From contig JAEZBZ010000362.1 of the NCBI GenBank assembly GCA_023412745.1, positions 1-44,933 of the forward strand: a stretch of 44,933 nucleotides of DNA. The letters run 5' to 3'. Shown here in pieces: positions 33,749 to 42,439 of this stretch. The notes under the pieces were generated by a model, which saw only the letters and a program-made list of their open reading frames with translations, ran no database searches and was not told where the DNA came from. This DNA is from Pseudomonadota bacterium (GTDB taxonomy: Bacteria; Pseudomonadota; Alphaproteobacteria; Rhizobiales; Hyphomicrobiaceae). Within the stretch, counting starts at the first letter, position 1, and every line of letters begins with the position of its first letter. The position numbers and the translations under genes are program-made.

Positions 33749-33876
33749 TGTAAACCCTAGCCTTGCGAAGAGCTTCACGATTCCGTCGTAAAACTGTCGC
33801 AACTCTTTCACAAGGCGAAAGGCCGGGGAACAAAGACGTTAGTGGTGGAATAAGGCTTTCGTGTTGCCAGGACTAA

Positions 33877-35289
33877 TCAGTGCGCCATCGCCTTGACGAT
33901 CTCTTCGGTCATCTTCTTGGCGTCACCGAAAAGCATCATCGTGTTGTCGCGATAAAATAGCGTGTTGTCGATGCCGGCGTAGCCGGACGACATCGAGCGC
34001 TTGTTGAACATCACCGTGCCGGCTTTCCACACCTCGAGCACCGGCATGCCGTAGATCGGCGATGTCGGGTCTTCCTTGGCCGCCGGATTCGTGACGTCGT
34101 TGGCGCCGATGACGTAGGCAACATCCGCCTGGCTGAACTCGTTGTTGATGTCTTCGTGTTCGAACACTTCGTCGTAGGGCACGTTGGCTTCGGCCAGCAG
34201 CACGTTCATGTGGCCTGGCATACGGCCAGCGACCGGATGGATCGCGTACTTAACCTCGACGCCCGCCTTCTTAAGGTTGTCGGCCAGTTCACGCAGCGCA
34301 TGCTGGGCTTGCGCAACGGCCATGCCGTAACCCGGCACAATGATGACCTTCGAAGCGTTCTTCAGCATGAAGGCTGCGTCGTCGGCTGAACCCTGCTTGA
34401 CCGGGCGCTGCTCAGCCGCGCCGCCAGCCGGTCCCGCGACTTCGCCGCCGAAACCACCAAGGATGACCGAAATGAACGAGCGGTTCATGCCCTTGCACAT
34501 GATGTAGGACAGGATCGCGCCTGATGAGCCGACCAGAGCACCGGTGATGATCAGCGCGACGTTGCCAAGCGTGAAGCCGATACCGGCCGCCGCCCAGCCC
34601 GAATACGAGTTCAGCATAGATACGACGACCGGCATGTCGGCGCCGCCGATGGGAATGATGATCAGGACGCCGAACGCCAGCGCGGTCAGCGTGATCATCC
34701 AGAACAGCCATGCCGAGCCGCCGGACTTCGCGAAGAAAATGACCAGCATTACCAGCAGCACCGCCAGGCCGATGTTGATGGCATGACGTGCCGGCAGCAG
34801 GATCGGCTTGCCGGACATACGCGCGGATAGCTTTGCGAACGCAATGATGCTGCCCGTGAAGGTGATGGCGCCGATCGCAGTGCCGAGCGACATCTCGATA
34901 AGGCTGGCGAAGCCGATGTGGCCCCTCATGTCGGCGATGCCGAAGGCGTCCGGCGCGTACAGCGCGGCAGCCGCTACGAACACAGCGGCGAGACCAACCA
35001 GTGAGTGGAAGGCTGCGACCAATTCCGGCATCGCCGTCATCGGAATGGAGCGCGCGATGTATGCGCCGGCGCCGCCACCGATGCCAATACCGGCAATAAT
35101 CAGGAACCAGGTCAAGAACGAATCTGGAGCCGACAACTGAAATAGCGTGGTGACGACCGCAATGGTCATGCCCACCATGCCGAAGGTATTGCCCTGGCGC
35201 GACGTCTCAGGGCTCGACAATCCTCGCAACGCGAGAATGAACAGGATGCCCGAGACGAGATAAAGGAATGCGACGAGATTGGCCGACAT
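33877..35289 (-). CDS. pntB: NAD(P) transhydrogenase subunit beta
   Basis: A 470-residue beta subunit of the proton-pumping transhydrogenase, which uses the proton gradient to make NADPH from NADH. About eight N-terminal helices form the membrane domain II; the C-terminal soluble domain III binds NADP(H), with VPGYGMAVAQAQ and GRMPGHMNVLLAEA visible, and VIGANDVTNPAA near the end. It is the last gene of the pntAA-pntAB-pntB operon, 11 bases after the pntAB stop. Confidence 0.97.
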   Translation of the reverse strand: MSANLVAFLYLVSGILFILALRGLSSPETSRQGNTFGMVGMTIAVVTTLFQLSAPDSFLTWFLIIAGIGIGGGAGAYIARSIPMTAMPELVAAFHSLVGLAAVFVAAAALYAPDAFGIADMRGHIGFASLIEMSLGTAIGAITFTGSIIAFAKLSARMSGKPILLPARHAINIGLAVLLVMLVIFFAKSGGSAWLFWMITLTALAFGVLIIIPIGGADMPVVVSMLNSYSGWAAAGIGFTLGNVALIITGALVGSSGAILSYIMCKGMNRSFISVILGGFGGEVAGPAGGAAEQRPVKQGSADDAAFMLKNASKVIIVPGYGMAVAQAQHALRELADNLKKAGVEVKYAIHPVAGRMPGHMNVLLAEANVPYDEVFEHEDINNEFSQADVAYVIGANDVTNPAAKEDPTSPIYGMPVLEVWKAGTVMFNKRSMSSGYAGIDNTLFYRDNTMMLFGDAKKMTEEIVKAMAH

Positions 35290-35300
35290 GGGGGAGCCCT

Positions 35301-35717
35301 TTAGCGCTTGCCGTCTTTTATCTTGTACCTGCCGAGCATGCGCTGCGTGACGAGGAAGCCACCGAAGATATTTACGGAGGCCATGATCAGGGCGAGGAAC
35401 CCAAACAGTTTGGCGAGCACGGAGCCCGAGACGACGAGGCTAACGCCGACCGCCAGCAGGGCACCGACCACGATTACCGAGGAAATCGCATTGGTCACCG
35501 ACATCAGTGGCGTATGCAGGGCCGGCGTGACGCTCCACACCACGTAGTAGCCAACGAAAATCGCCAGTACGAACACCATGAACTGATAGACGAACGGCGA
35601 CACGCCAGTGCCGGCATCAACGGCGGCAAACGCTGCATCGGTTGCCAGCAGCGACACGGCAGCCGCCGTTGCGAACGCGGAAAAGTAAGATCCGGCCAAT
35701 CGTTTGGTCATGGTCAC
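35301..35717 (-). CDS. pntAB: NAD(P) transhydrogenase subunit alpha 2 (membrane part)
   Basis: A 138-residue membrane subunit with four hydrophobic helices, corresponding to the C-terminal membrane part of E. coli PntA. The family segment YYVVWSVTPALHTPLMSVTN is present. The GTG at 35717 overlaps the pntAA stop by four bases (GTGA), suggesting coupling; an ATG at 35711 is the alternative. The split alpha subunit is normal for alphaproteobacteria. Confidence 0.95.
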   Translation of the reverse strand: MTMTKRLAGSYFSAFATAAAVSLLATDAAFAAVDAGTGVSPFVYQFMVFVLAIFVGYYVVWSVTPALHTPLMSVTNAISSVIVVGALLAVGVSLVVSGSVLAKLFGFLALIMASVNIFGGFLVTQRMLGRYKIKDGKR

Positions 35718-36856
35718 GCCACCTGTTGCTGGAGGTTGGGGTGAACGATGCGGCCGTCCTTGGCCACCAGCGTGCCCTTGATGATTTCGTCGTCCCAGTT
35801 GACCTTGATCGCCTTCTCGGCCTTGTCGATCATCAGCTCAAGGAAGGCGAACAGGTTGCGGGCATACAGGCTCGATGCGTTAACCGGCACTTCACCGGCC
35901 AGATTGACCGGCCCGACGATGCGCACACCGCCGACTTCAACCGTTTCTCCAGCCTTGGTCAGTTCGCAATTGCCGCCGCGCTCGGCCGCGAGATCGATAA
36001 TCACCGAGCCCGGCTTCATGCTCTCAACCATGGCGGCCGTGATCAGGCGCGGCGCCGGGCGCCCCGGGATCAACGCCGTCGTCACCACGACATCCTGGTT
36101 GCGGACGTGATTGGCGACGAGTTCGGCCTGCTTTTTCTGATATTCGGCCGACATCGGCTTGGCGTAGCCAGCCTGCGTTTCGGCCTGCTTGAATTCCTCG
36201 TCCTCGACGGCGACGAACTTAGCGCCGAGCGAAACCACCTGTTCCTTGGTGGCCGGACGAACGTCGGTCGCGGTCACGATCGAACCCATGCGGCGCGCAG
36301 TGGCAATTGCCTGCAGCCCGGCAACGCCAACGCCCATGATGAACACCTTGGATGCGGGAACCGTACCCGCAGCCGTCATCATCATCGGCATGGCCTGATC
36401 GAACAGAGCCGCCGCATTCACGACCGCCTTGTAGCCGGCGAGGTTGGCCTGGCTCGACAGCACGTCCATCGACTGCGCGCGAGAGATGCGCGGCATGAAT
36501 TCCATCGAGAACAGCGTCGCGCCGGTTCCGGCCAGCGTATCGAGGCCTTCACGATCCGAATAAGGATCGATCATCGCGGCCACGATGGCGCCGGGCTTCA
36601 GCGCCGACAGTTCGGCAGTACTGGGACGGCGCACCTTGAGCAGGATATCGGCGCCCTGGACGGCCTCGTCCCGCGTGGCGGAGATGTGCGCGCCCTGCGC
36701 CTTGTACTGATCGTCCGAAAAGCGCGAGCGCAGCCCTGCCCCACTTTCGACTTTCACGTTGCAGCCCAACGCCGTCAGTTTCTTCACGGTATCGGGCGAG
36801 GCCGCCACGCGGGGCTCGTCCGCAGCTTCAGCCGTAACGGCAAGGGTGACCATCAA
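35714..36856 (-). CDS. pntAA: NAD(P) transhydrogenase subunit alpha 1 (soluble NAD-binding part)
   Basis: A 380-residue soluble subunit (domain I) of transhydrogenase, related to alanine dehydrogenase. Family segments are EPRVAASPDTVKKL at about 13-26, GLQAIATARRMG in the dinucleotide fold, TDVRPATKEQV, and PGRPAPRLIT. The start at 36856 (ATG) fits the family (MMVTLAV). It is about 130 bases downstream of the small aa3 subunit IV gene on the same strand, a familiar Rhizobiales pairing. Confidence 0.96.
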   Translation of the reverse strand: MMVTLAVTAEAADEPRVAASPDTVKKLTALGCNVKVESGAGLRSRFSDDQYKAQGAHISATRDEAVQGADILLKVRRPSTAELSALKPGAIVAAMIDPYSDREGLDTLAGTGATLFSMEFMPRISRAQSMDVLSSQANLAGYKAVVNAAALFDQAMPMMMTAAGTVPASKVFIMGVGVAGLQAIATARRMGSIVTATDVRPATKEQVVSLGAKFVAVEDEEFKQAETQAGYAKPMSAEYQKKQAELVANHVRNQDVVVTTALIPGRPAPRLITAAMVESMKPGSVIIDLAAERGGNCELTKAGETVEVGGVRIVGPVNLAGEVPVNASSLYARNLFAFLELMIDKAEKAIKVNWDDEIIKGTLVAKDGRIVHPNLQQQVA

Positions 36857-36984
36857 GACTTCCGTCAGCTAGGCCGGTGTCGGCAAGTGCGTTCCGGTCG
36901 GATTCATGCGGGGGCCATCTTGCGAGGGCCGGTTATGCAGGACCGCATCGTCGGACGACGCGCGGGATATCTCGAACTGAAGCG

Positions 36985-37128
36985 TTAGAGCAGGAAGATC
37001 GCCATCAGAACCAGGATCGCGATCACGAACCCGCTCAGCACCTTTGTGCCGAGAATGAAGCCGTTGTACGTGCGGACATGCTCTTTGTAGTCCATGGCAG
37101 CGTTGCCGCCCGACGTATCGATGCTCAC
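36985..37128 (-). CDS. aa3-type cytochrome c oxidase subunit IV
   Basis: A 47-residue gene that is easily missed. Read on the minus strand from a GTG at 37128 it encodes MSIDTSGGNAAMDYKEHVRT, then YNGFILGTKVLSG and a single C-terminal transmembrane helix. The DYKEH-x-RTYNGF motif before the helix identifies the small bacterial aa3 oxidase subunit IV, a non-catalytic part of the terminal oxidase. GGAGGG precedes the start by about six bases. The other oxidase genes are not in this window. Confidence 0.88.
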   Translation of the reverse strand: MSIDTSGGNAAMDYKEHVRTYNGFILGTKVLSGFVIAILVLMAIFLL

Positions 37129-37623
37129 CAGAGCCCTCCACCTAGCCTATGCGTGCATCAGCCCTGCCGTCAGGGCGGAACCGTGCACGCGGAATTGTGT
37201 CGATTGTGCACCAATGCACCTATCGCAGACCGCGACCGGCTTCAAGTCCGGAAACGCGGATGCATTGCGTCGGCGACACACGCCTGAGCCGCCTGTCGGC
37301 AGATCACGGAGAGGCATTGGCGCGACTGGGCTCGGCGCAGCGATGCCCGCACGCGTTGGGGCAACGTTGAAAACCAGGATTGAGACTGCGGGCCCTTGCA
37401 AGCAATCTCCGGCTCGAAAGCCTCGGGAAGATGGGGCAGGGACCGCAACGGCTCAATGAATGTCTAAAGCTGTCACAAGCGACGGAAATTGCCGGGTTCT
37501 TCAGTCAGAACGCCGCCACAAGCTGGCCCGGACGTAACGGCACACATTCATGCAATGGGCGAGCAGGCAGGACTACATTCTTGACGAAGCGTCATTATTG
37601 TCCACATAGGGGGTGGTATCCCA
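37129..37623. other. Gene-free stretch of about 500 bases
   Basis: This divergent region lies between the aa3 subunit IV gene and the lytic transglycosylase gene and should hold both promoters. A perfect small hairpin, GCCCTG-CCGT-CAGGGC, is at 37161-37176 in the probable leader of the minus-strand operon. The open frames here look random; no RNA gene was recognised. Confidence 0.5.
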
Positions 37624-38877
37624 ATGCCATCACACGCTCATGCGTCGAAAGGCCATGTCATGGCACGCGTCTTGATTGGTTTGGCTGCCGCCGCTTTCTG
37701 CTCGTGCCTCGCCGCCACGACACCGGTAGCCGCGGTGCTGGTCAGCTGCCAGACCACTGGCAGTTTCGAGAACTGGCTGGCCGATTTCCGCGATGAGGCA
37801 GCCCGCGAGGGCATTTCCCCGGCAACCATCTCGGCTGCACTCGACGGCATGACGCTTGATCCCAGCATTCTGGCCCGCGACCGCAAGCAAAGCTTCTTTT
37901 CGCAAACCTTCCTGGATGTCGTCGCTAAACTGGCCACGCGCAATCGTGTTCAAAACGGTGCTCGCGCTATAGAGCGGCACAAGGCGATCTTCGACCGAGC
38001 GGAACGGGATTACGGCGTGCCGGCCGGACCGATCGCAGCATTCTGGGCACTAGAAAGCGATTTCGGAGCCGATACGGGCAAGCTGCCGGTGCTGCGTTCG
38101 CTGGCGACGCTAGCCTATGACTGTCGCCGCGGCGACATGTTCCGCGCAGAGCTGATAGCGGCGCTGCGCATCATCGAGCGTGGCGATCTCAAGCCAGCGG
38201 AGATGATCGGCTCATGGGCCGGAGAACTCGGCCAGACCCAGTTTCTGCCCGGCCATTATTGGAACTATGCCGTCGACTATGACGGCGACGGACGTCGCGA
38301 CCTGATGCGCAGTCCCGCCGACGTCATCGGTTCCAGCGCGGCGTTCCTGCAGCGCCTCGGCTGGCAGCGCGGCCAACCCTGGCTACAGGAGGTGCGCGTG
38401 CCAATTCAAATGGCCTGGGATCAGGCCGATCTCTCTATTCAGCATCCCCGGTCGACGTGGGCGAACTGGGGCGTTACCCTCGCCGATGGCCATCCGATAA
38501 CGGCCGACGACCTGCCCGCATCGCTGCACTTGCCGATGGGACGAAATGGTCCGGCCTTCCTGGCCTATCCCAATTTTCGAGTGTTCCTGAGGTGGAACCA
38601 GGCCCCCAACTACACCACCACCGCCGCCTATCTCGCGACCCGCATCGACGGCGCCCCTGCTCTGCGTAACGGGAATGCCCCGGTGGCGCCGTTCGGCATC
38701 GAGCAGACTCGCGAGTTGCAAGAACTGCTTGCGAAAGCAGGGCTTTACACGATGGCCATCGACGGTCGCCTCGGCAATGGCACGCGTTCTGCGGTCAAGT
38801 CGGCACAGATCAAATTCGACATGCCGGCGGACGCTTATCCCACCCCGGAACTGGTCGAGCGGCTCCGGCGTCCTTAA
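37624..38877 (+). CDS. Lytic murein transglycosylase (MltB family) with peptidoglycan-binding domain
   Basis: A 417-residue exported enzyme that cleaves peptidoglycan glycan strands. A hydrophobic signal segment lies at about 14-38. The SLT domain (about 45-345) has the catalytic Glu in FWALESDFGAD and the family's GELGQTQFLPGHYWNYAVD, DGDGRRDL and YPNFRVFLRWN. A C-terminal peptidoglycan-binding domain 1 (about 355-415) has LQELLAKAGLY and DGRLGNGTRSAV. The ATG at 37624 follows TAGGGGGTGG; an ATG at 37660 is possible. Confidence 0.93.
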   Translation: MPSHAHASKGHVMARVLIGLAAAAFCSCLAATTPVAAVLVSCQTTGSFENWLADFRDEAAREGISPATISAALDGMTLDPSILARDRKQSFFSQTFLDVVAKLATRNRVQNGARAIERHKAIFDRAERDYGVPAGPIAAFWALESDFGADTGKLPVLRSLATLAYDCRRGDMFRAELIAALRIIERGDLKPAEMIGSWAGELGQTQFLPGHYWNYAVDYDGDGRRDLMRSPADVIGSSAAFLQRLGWQRGQPWLQEVRVPIQMAWDQADLSIQHPRSTWANWGVTLADGHPITADDLPASLHLPMGRNGPAFLAYPNFRVFLRWNQAPNYTTTAAYLATRIDGAPALRNGNAPVAPFGIEQTRELQELLAKAGLYTMAIDGRLGNGTRSAVKSAQIKFDMPADAYPTPELVERLRRP

Positions 38878-38948
38878 GGTGCGCCGCATGCGACGCGCGT
38901 CCGGAGTTCCGGCGCGCCATGAAACTCAGATCCAATATGGTGTACTCA

Positions 38949-39737
38949 ATGCTTCTTGATGGAAAAATCGCTATCGTCACTGGCGCCAGCCAGGGCATCG
39001 GTCAGGCCTGCGCCGAACGACTGGCGCGCGACGGCGCCAAGGTCGTCGTCTCCGACGTCAACGACGAGATGGGCGCCAAGGTTGTCGCCGGGATCAAGGC
39101 GGCAGGTGGCGAAGCGATCTATCATCGCTGTGACGTGTCGCAGAAACTCGATGTACACAATCTGGTCGCCCAGACGCTGGAGCATTTCCAGGCCATCGAC
39201 GTGCTGGTCAATAACGCCGGAATCGTCGATGATAAACCCTTTCTCGATCTCGACGAGAGCGAATTCGACCGCATCCTGCGCATCAACCTGAAGGGATCGT
39301 TCCTGTGCGCGCAGGCCGTCGCCCGCCAGATGGTCAAACAGGTCGAGACTGGCCGCCCGGCCGGCGCCATCGTCAACATGAGCTCGATCAACGCCTGGTT
39401 CGGCCTGCCCGACCATGTCGCCTACTCGACCTCCAAGGGCGGCGTCACGCAGCTCACCAAATCCATGGCCATCGCGCTGGCGCCACATGGCATTCGCGTC
39501 AATGCCGTGGGTCCCGGCTCGATCGAGACGCCGATGCTGGCTGAGGTCGTCAAGGACAAGGCGTTTCGCACCAAGGCGCTGTCGCGCACACCAATCGGGC
39601 GGTTCGGCAAGCCGAAAGAAATGGCCGCGGTTGTGGCTTGGCTCGCCAGCGAACAGGCAAGCTACGTAACCGGAACCACTGTCTATGCCGACGGCGGCCG
39701 CATGGGCCTGAATTACTTCGTTCCAGTCAAGGACTAA
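38949..39737 (+). CDS. Short-chain dehydrogenase/reductase (glucose 1-dehydrogenase-like)
   Basis: A classical SDR of 262 residues from the ATG at 38949. The cofactor motif TGASQGIG and NNAG are standard, and the catalytic Tyr-Lys is in YSTSK. Asp at the end of the second strand (VVSDVN) suggests NAD preference. It resembles sugar or polyol dehydrogenases; the substrate is not readable. Starts at 38919 and 38937 are in frame and possible, but the family usually begins M-L-x-G-K. It converges on the TrcR gene. Confidence 0.88.
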   Translation: MLLDGKIAIVTGASQGIGQACAERLARDGAKVVVSDVNDEMGAKVVAGIKAAGGEAIYHRCDVSQKLDVHNLVAQTLEHFQAIDVLVNNAGIVDDKPFLDLDESEFDRILRINLKGSFLCAQAVARQMVKQVETGRPAGAIVNMSSINAWFGLPDHVAYSTSKGGVTQLTKSMAIALAPHGIRVNAVGPGSIETPMLAEVVKDKAFRTKALSRTPIGRFGKPKEMAAVVAWLASEQASYVTGTTVYADGGRMGLNYFVPVKD

Positions 39738-39738
39738 T

Positions 39739-39787
39739 CGCAATGACGATGGGTGAAGCCGGCACCGCCGCGACTTCACCCATTGCG
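39739..39787. terminator. Convergent intergenic hairpin
   Basis: TGGGTGAAG (39750-39758) pairs perfectly with CTTCACCCA (39774-39782); after a six-base bulge, CGCAA (39739-39743) pairs with TTGCG (39783-39787). It fills the gap between two converging genes and is symmetrical, so it may stop transcription in both directions, although there is no T-run. Confidence 0.6.
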
Positions 39788-39790
39788 CGA

Positions 39791-40543
39791 CTAGCGGTCG
39801 GCGTCTTCGTCGTCTGGGGTCTCGGCCGGAGCGTTCATGCCGCGCAGCTTGGCGAGGACGCGGGCGTCTTCTTCCTCGGGCGTCGCCTCGTGTTCCTCGG
39901 CCTCCTTCGGAGCCAGGATTTCAGCCGCATGCAGCCCGCCCTGGCGCACTGTCTCCGACACCGGTAGCAACGTGCCACCAGCATCCGCCTGATCGAACTT
40001 GCGCTCCTTCTCGACCCGCTTCGCGGCCTTCGACACTTCGGCATCGAGGTCGGTCTGCGAGCAAAGGCCCAGCGTCACGGGATCCTGCGGAACGAGGTTC
40101 GCCGAGTTCCAGTGCGTGCGCTCGCGGATCTGCTCAATGGTCGGCTTGGTGGTGCCGACCAGGCGCATGAGCTGGCTGTCCTTCAGCTCTGGATGATTGC
40201 GCAGCAGCCACAGCACGGCGTTAGGGCGATCGTGACGGCGTGACACCGGCGTATAGCGCGGCCCGCGCTTGGTCTTCACCTGCGGGATTTCCAGCTTCGG
40301 CTCGGCCAGCCTCAAGCGGTGGGTGTCATCTTCCTCCGCCCGCTTGATTTCCTCGCGCGTCAGCTGACCAGTCGCAATCGGGTCCATACCCTTGATCCCG
40401 GCCGCCACGTCTCCGTCGGCGATGCCCTTCACCTCAAGCAGGTGCATGCCGCAAAACTCGGCAATCTGGTCGAACGAGAGCGACGTATTCTCGACCAGCC
40501 AAACGGCTGTCGACTTCGGCATCAATGGTCTGCGATCGCTCAT
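39791..40543 (-). CDS. trcR: Cell cycle transcriptional regulator TrcR (DUF1013)
   Basis: A 250-residue DUF1013 protein, named TrcR from Caulobacter work. The N-terminal HTH-like segment carries MPKSTAVWLVENTSLSFDQIAEFCGMH; a second one reads RPNAVLWLLRNHPELKDSQLMRLVGTT. The C-terminal 50 residues are highly acidic. The family is typical of alphaproteobacteria. The ATG at 40543 is set by AGGAGG nine bases upstream. Confidence 0.9.
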   Translation of the reverse strand: MSDRRPLMPKSTAVWLVENTSLSFDQIAEFCGMHLLEVKGIADGDVAAGIKGMDPIATGQLTREEIKRAEEDDTHRLRLAEPKLEIPQVKTKRGPRYTPVSRRHDRPNAVLWLLRNHPELKDSQLMRLVGTTKPTIEQIRERTHWNSANLVPQDPVTLGLCSQTDLDAEVSKAAKRVEKERKFDQADAGGTLLPVSETVRQGGLHAAEILAPKEAEEHEATPEEEDARVLAKLRGMNAPAETPDDEDADR

Positions 40544-40806
40544 AAGGATTTCCTCCTGGCCCCGCGGGGGCACCGCGCCGGCCTAACAATCCAACGGAAA
40601 GATTGGGAATTGCACGGTTATATCGATCCCGGCGACCAACTGCAACCGATGGATGCTCGGAACCGGTACATCCAAGGCCTTGCTGCCTAATTTGGCGGCG
40701 CAACGAACCATGCTTATTTGTGTTGCGGTGCAAACACGGGCTGACTAGTGTTCGCGGCCGTCTAGGGACGACGCCTGCGTCATGCGGAACAGGAGAGCAA
40801 GAAAAC

Positions 40807-41247
40807 ATGACCGTGATGACACGCGCTGGCTACTTCTTCGAAGACCTTGAAGTGGGTATGGAAGCCAGCTTTCAAAAGGCCGTAACCGAGCAGGACATCA
40901 TGATGTTCGCAGAGGCTACGGGCGATAAGAACCCTGTCCATCTCGATGCCGATTACGCCGCCAAGACCATGTTCAAGGAGCGGATCGCGCACGGCATGCT
41001 GACCGCGAGCTACATTTCAGCCGTGTTCGGGACGAAAATGCCAGGCCCCGGGGTGATTTACATCTCGCAGACACTGAACTTCCGGGCGCCCGTGAAGATC
41101 GGCCAGACGGTCACCGCCAAGGTGCGCGTGGTCGAGTTGTTTCCGCCCAAACGGCGCGCTCGTTTCGAGTGCACCTGTTCGACGGAAGACGGCAAGGTCG
41201 TGCTCGAAGGCGAGGCCATGCTACTGATCCCCGGCCGTCCGACCTGA
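40807..41247 (+). CDS. MaoC family (R)-specific enoyl-CoA hydratase-like protein
   Basis: A 146-residue hot-dog-fold protein. The hydratase motif is visible: an Asp in TGDKNPVHLD, then the His of the same block, and GMLTASYISAVFG in the central helix. This resembles PhaJ-type hydratases that hydrate trans-enoyl-CoA to (R)-3-hydroxyacyl-CoA. The ATG at 40807 has AGGAGAG about ten bases upstream. It lies upstream of ribF; in some Rhizobiales a HAD hydrolase gene is between them, absent here. Confidence 0.9.
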   Translation: MTVMTRAGYFFEDLEVGMEASFQKAVTEQDIMMFAEATGDKNPVHLDADYAAKTMFKERIAHGMLTASYISAVFGTKMPGPGVIYISQTLNFRAPVKIGQTVTAKVRVVELFPPKRRARFECTCSTEDGKVVLEGEAMLLIPGRPT

Positions 41248-41295
41248 CGGCCGAATGGATGCCGCGGTGGCGCGCCGCGGCCGAACGCACCCGAC

Positions 41296-41321
41296 GTCTT
41301 CTCAATTGCGCCTGAGAAGAC
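41296..41321 (+). terminator. Nine-pair hairpin between maoC-like gene and ribF
   Basis: GTCTTCTCA (41296-41304) pairs perfectly with TGAGAAGAC (41313-41321) around an eight-base loop. No T-run follows, so it may be a weak terminator of the MaoC gene or a structure in the ribF leader. It does not resemble an FMN riboswitch, which is far larger. Confidence 0.55.
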
Positions 41322-41375
41322 TATTCCATCCACTCCGAAACAGGTCTCCAGAGCAACAGGATTGCCGCGCCCAGC

Positions 41376-42344
41376 ATGCGCATCGTCCACGGTTATCAGC
41401 AGGTTCCCGCCGAGACCCACGGTTCGTCCCTGGCCATCGGTAATTTCGACGGCGTGCATCGCGGACATCAGGCCCTGCTGCTGGATGCGGTTGCCGATGC
41501 ACGCGCAGCCGGCCGGCCGGCCGGCGTCGTGGTGTTCGAGCCGCACCCGCGCGAGTTCTTCCGCCCGTCTGAGCCACACTTCCGGCTGACCACACTGTCC
41601 GAGAAGCTCGCCCTGCTGGAACGCTTAGGTCTTGATTTCGCTGTAGTTCTCAAGTTCGACGCAGAGCTGGCGAACCTGACCGCTGAGACCTTCATCTCGC
41701 GCGTCCTGGTCGAAGGGCTGCAGGTCGCGCACGTCGTCATCGGCTACGACTTCTTCTTCGGCAAGAACCGCGGCGGCACACCCGAGACCATGCGCGCAGG
41801 CGGCCTCGCGCACGACTTCGACGTGCGGGTCGTGCCACCGGTCGCCGAAGCGGGAGAGGTGTTTTCCTCCAGTTCGGTGCGCGCCAAGCTGGCAGCAAGC
41901 GACGTGCGAGCCGCTGCCTTGGCGCTTGGCCACTGGTGGCGCGTCGCGGGCGTCGTCACCGGCGGCGCCAAGATCGGCACCGGCCTCGGCTTTCCCACAG
42001 CCAATATTACCCTGTCGCCCGGGACCGCGCTCGGCCACGGCATCTACGCCGCCCGGGTATTCGTGGATGGCGTCATGCATCGCGGCGCCGCCTATCTCGG
42101 CACCCGCCCCACCTTCGATGACGGCGTGCCGGTGCTGGAGGTATTCCTGATCGACTTCGACGGCGACTTGTATGGCCGCGAAATCGTGGTCGAATTTCTG
42201 GATTTCATCCGCGGCGACCTGCGCTTCACGGATATCGAGGCGCTGAAAGCGCAGATGGCTGAGGATTGCGCGCGAGCCACTGAGATCATCGACGCCGTCG
42301 AGGCGCATAACCCGCTGGCGGCGTTCCGGCTCGGCCAGCGTTGA
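41376..42344 (+). CDS. ribF: Bifunctional riboflavin kinase/FAD synthetase
   Basis: A 322-residue enzyme that phosphorylates riboflavin to FMN and adenylates it to FAD. The N-terminal nucleotidyltransferase domain (about 15-190) has AIGNFDGVHRGHQ and GYDFFFGKNRGG. The C-terminal kinase domain (about 195-315) has GGAKIGTGLGFPTANI and the family's DLYGREIVVEFLDFIR. It directly precedes ileS, the usual arrangement. The ATG at 41376 fits the family. Confidence 0.96.
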   Translation: MRIVHGYQQVPAETHGSSLAIGNFDGVHRGHQALLLDAVADARAAGRPAGVVVFEPHPREFFRPSEPHFRLTTLSEKLALLERLGLDFAVVLKFDAELANLTAETFISRVLVEGLQVAHVVIGYDFFFGKNRGGTPETMRAGGLAHDFDVRVVPPVAEAGEVFSSSSVRAKLAASDVRAAALALGHWWRVAGVVTGGAKIGTGLGFPTANITLSPGTALGHGIYAARVFVDGVMHRGAAYLGTRPTFDDGVPVLEVFLIDFDGDLYGREIVVEFLDFIRGDLRFTDIEALKAQMAEDCARATEIIDAVEAHNPLAAFRLGQR

Positions 42345-42439
42345 GACGACCCGAGATCCACCCGCCCAGGTTCCTCTTTGCTTCACGCGGCGAGGTTGCT
42401 AGAAGGCGCGTTCAACCTGAAAGGTGAAAGAGCCACCCC

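Noticed and set aside
35642..36988. A 448-codon plus-strand frame opposite pntAA
   Set aside because: It is the antisense shadow of a clear transhydrogenase gene and shows no family motif.
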